Of a DNA stretch of 49,552 bases, positions 49,377 to 49,552 are shown piece after piece (position 1 is the stretch's first letter; each line of letters opens with the position of its first letter). Origin of the DNA: Ligilactobacillus saerimneri DSM 16049 (GTDB taxonomy: Bacteria; Bacillota; Bacilli; Lactobacillales; Lactobacillaceae); NCBI RefSeq assembly GCF_000423265.1, contig NZ_AUHQ01000012.1, positions 1 through 49,552 on the forward strand, written 5' to 3'. The position numbers and the translations under genes were made by a program. Below the pieces are notes generated by a model, which ran no database searches, was not told the DNA's origin, and saw only the letters and a program-made list of their open reading frames with translations.

Positions 49377-49413
49377 ATCGTAATTACGATCGTTTGCAAA
49401 TATTCGAATATTT
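49377..49413. repeat. two adjacent perfect palindromes
   Basis: ATCGTAATTACGAT (49377-49390, 14 bp) and AAATATTCGAATATTT (49398-49413, 16 bp), 7 bases apart, between the small gene and its terminator. Neither has a loop, so DNA binding is as likely as RNA folding. Confidence 0.5.
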
Positions 49414-49419
49414 AAAGGC

Positions 49420-49456
49420 TCCACATAAGACTGCTGTGTTTTGTGTGGATTTTTTA
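49420..49456 (+). terminator. terminator of the 49-residue protein gene
   Basis: TCCACATAA pairs with TTGTGTGGA around a 12-base loop, followed by TTTTTTATT. From here to the end of the window I see no further feature. Confidence 0.8.
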
Positions 49457-49552
49457 TTATTTGGTAGATTGCAATAAATAACTTGAACAAATTTAATGAC
49501 GCAGATTAAGCAAAAAGATCTCAATTGGAGTTCGCCAGTTCAAACATTTGAG

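Overview
The window is Lactobacillaceae chromosome, very probably Ligilactobacillus (Lactobacillus) saerimneri. The strongest clue is the minus-strand gene at 31140-33335. Its product matches, as far as I can recall, the crystallised inducible ornithine decarboxylase of Lactobacillus sp. 30a, including the length (731 aa) and the PLP lysine at residue 355 after Met removal. The rest fits a low-GC lactic acid bacterium: LPXTG/sortase system, NlpC/P60-LysM wall hydrolase, RexAB, PepC, ECF vitamin transporters, and rsmG-noc-soj-spo0J next to an rRNA operon, which suggests the origin side of the chromosome.

Layout. 1-382: end of an rRNA operon (23S tail, 5S, terminator). 500-5569: htpX, a DUF975 membrane protein, an aldehyde dehydrogenase and a GH13 alpha-amylase-family protein whose catalytic residues are altered. 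5771-9676: lysine decarboxylase and amino acid/diamine antiporter behind a long, densely folded leader. 9828-12909: LPXTG adhesin and NlpC/P60 hydrolase. 13151-15344: riboflavin transporter (FMN riboswitch), nitroreductase (palindromic operator), queuosine-precursor transporter (preQ1 riboswitch). 15476-20455: accBCDA without fab genes, then pncB. 20491-23646: Zur-type controlled zinc ABC transporter and an HD phosphohydrolase. 23779-30723: MFS exporter, then rsmG-noc-soj-spo0J-DUF951-ychF-DUF1129. 30809-33335: a frameshifted ArsR remnant and odc. 33975-37262: prs and an HrtRBA-like haem efflux operon with two operators. 37431-38246: a broken NmrA/SDR chimera. 38305-49365: pepC, a glutamine amidotransferase, rexB-rexA, sortase A and a 49-aa basic protein.

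How it works together. The lysine decarboxylase and antiporter (6069-9608) and the unlinked odc (31140-33335) form the three-component lysine/ornithine decarboxylation system that I recall being reported for strain 30a. Two cytoplasmic enzymes consume a proton per amino acid, and one exchanger brings in lysine or ornithine and exports cadaverine or putrescine. Sortase A (48412) should anchor the LPQTG protein (9828). Acc supplies malonyl-CoA. RexAB repairs double-strand breaks.

The best leads for something undescribed are the structured leader of the lysine decarboxylase operon, the GH13 pseudoenzyme, the chimeric SDR gene, the inside-out parS-like half-sites ahead of the par operon, and the 49-aa protein with high-expression codon use. 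All motif work was done by eye. No alignment, folding or database search was run.
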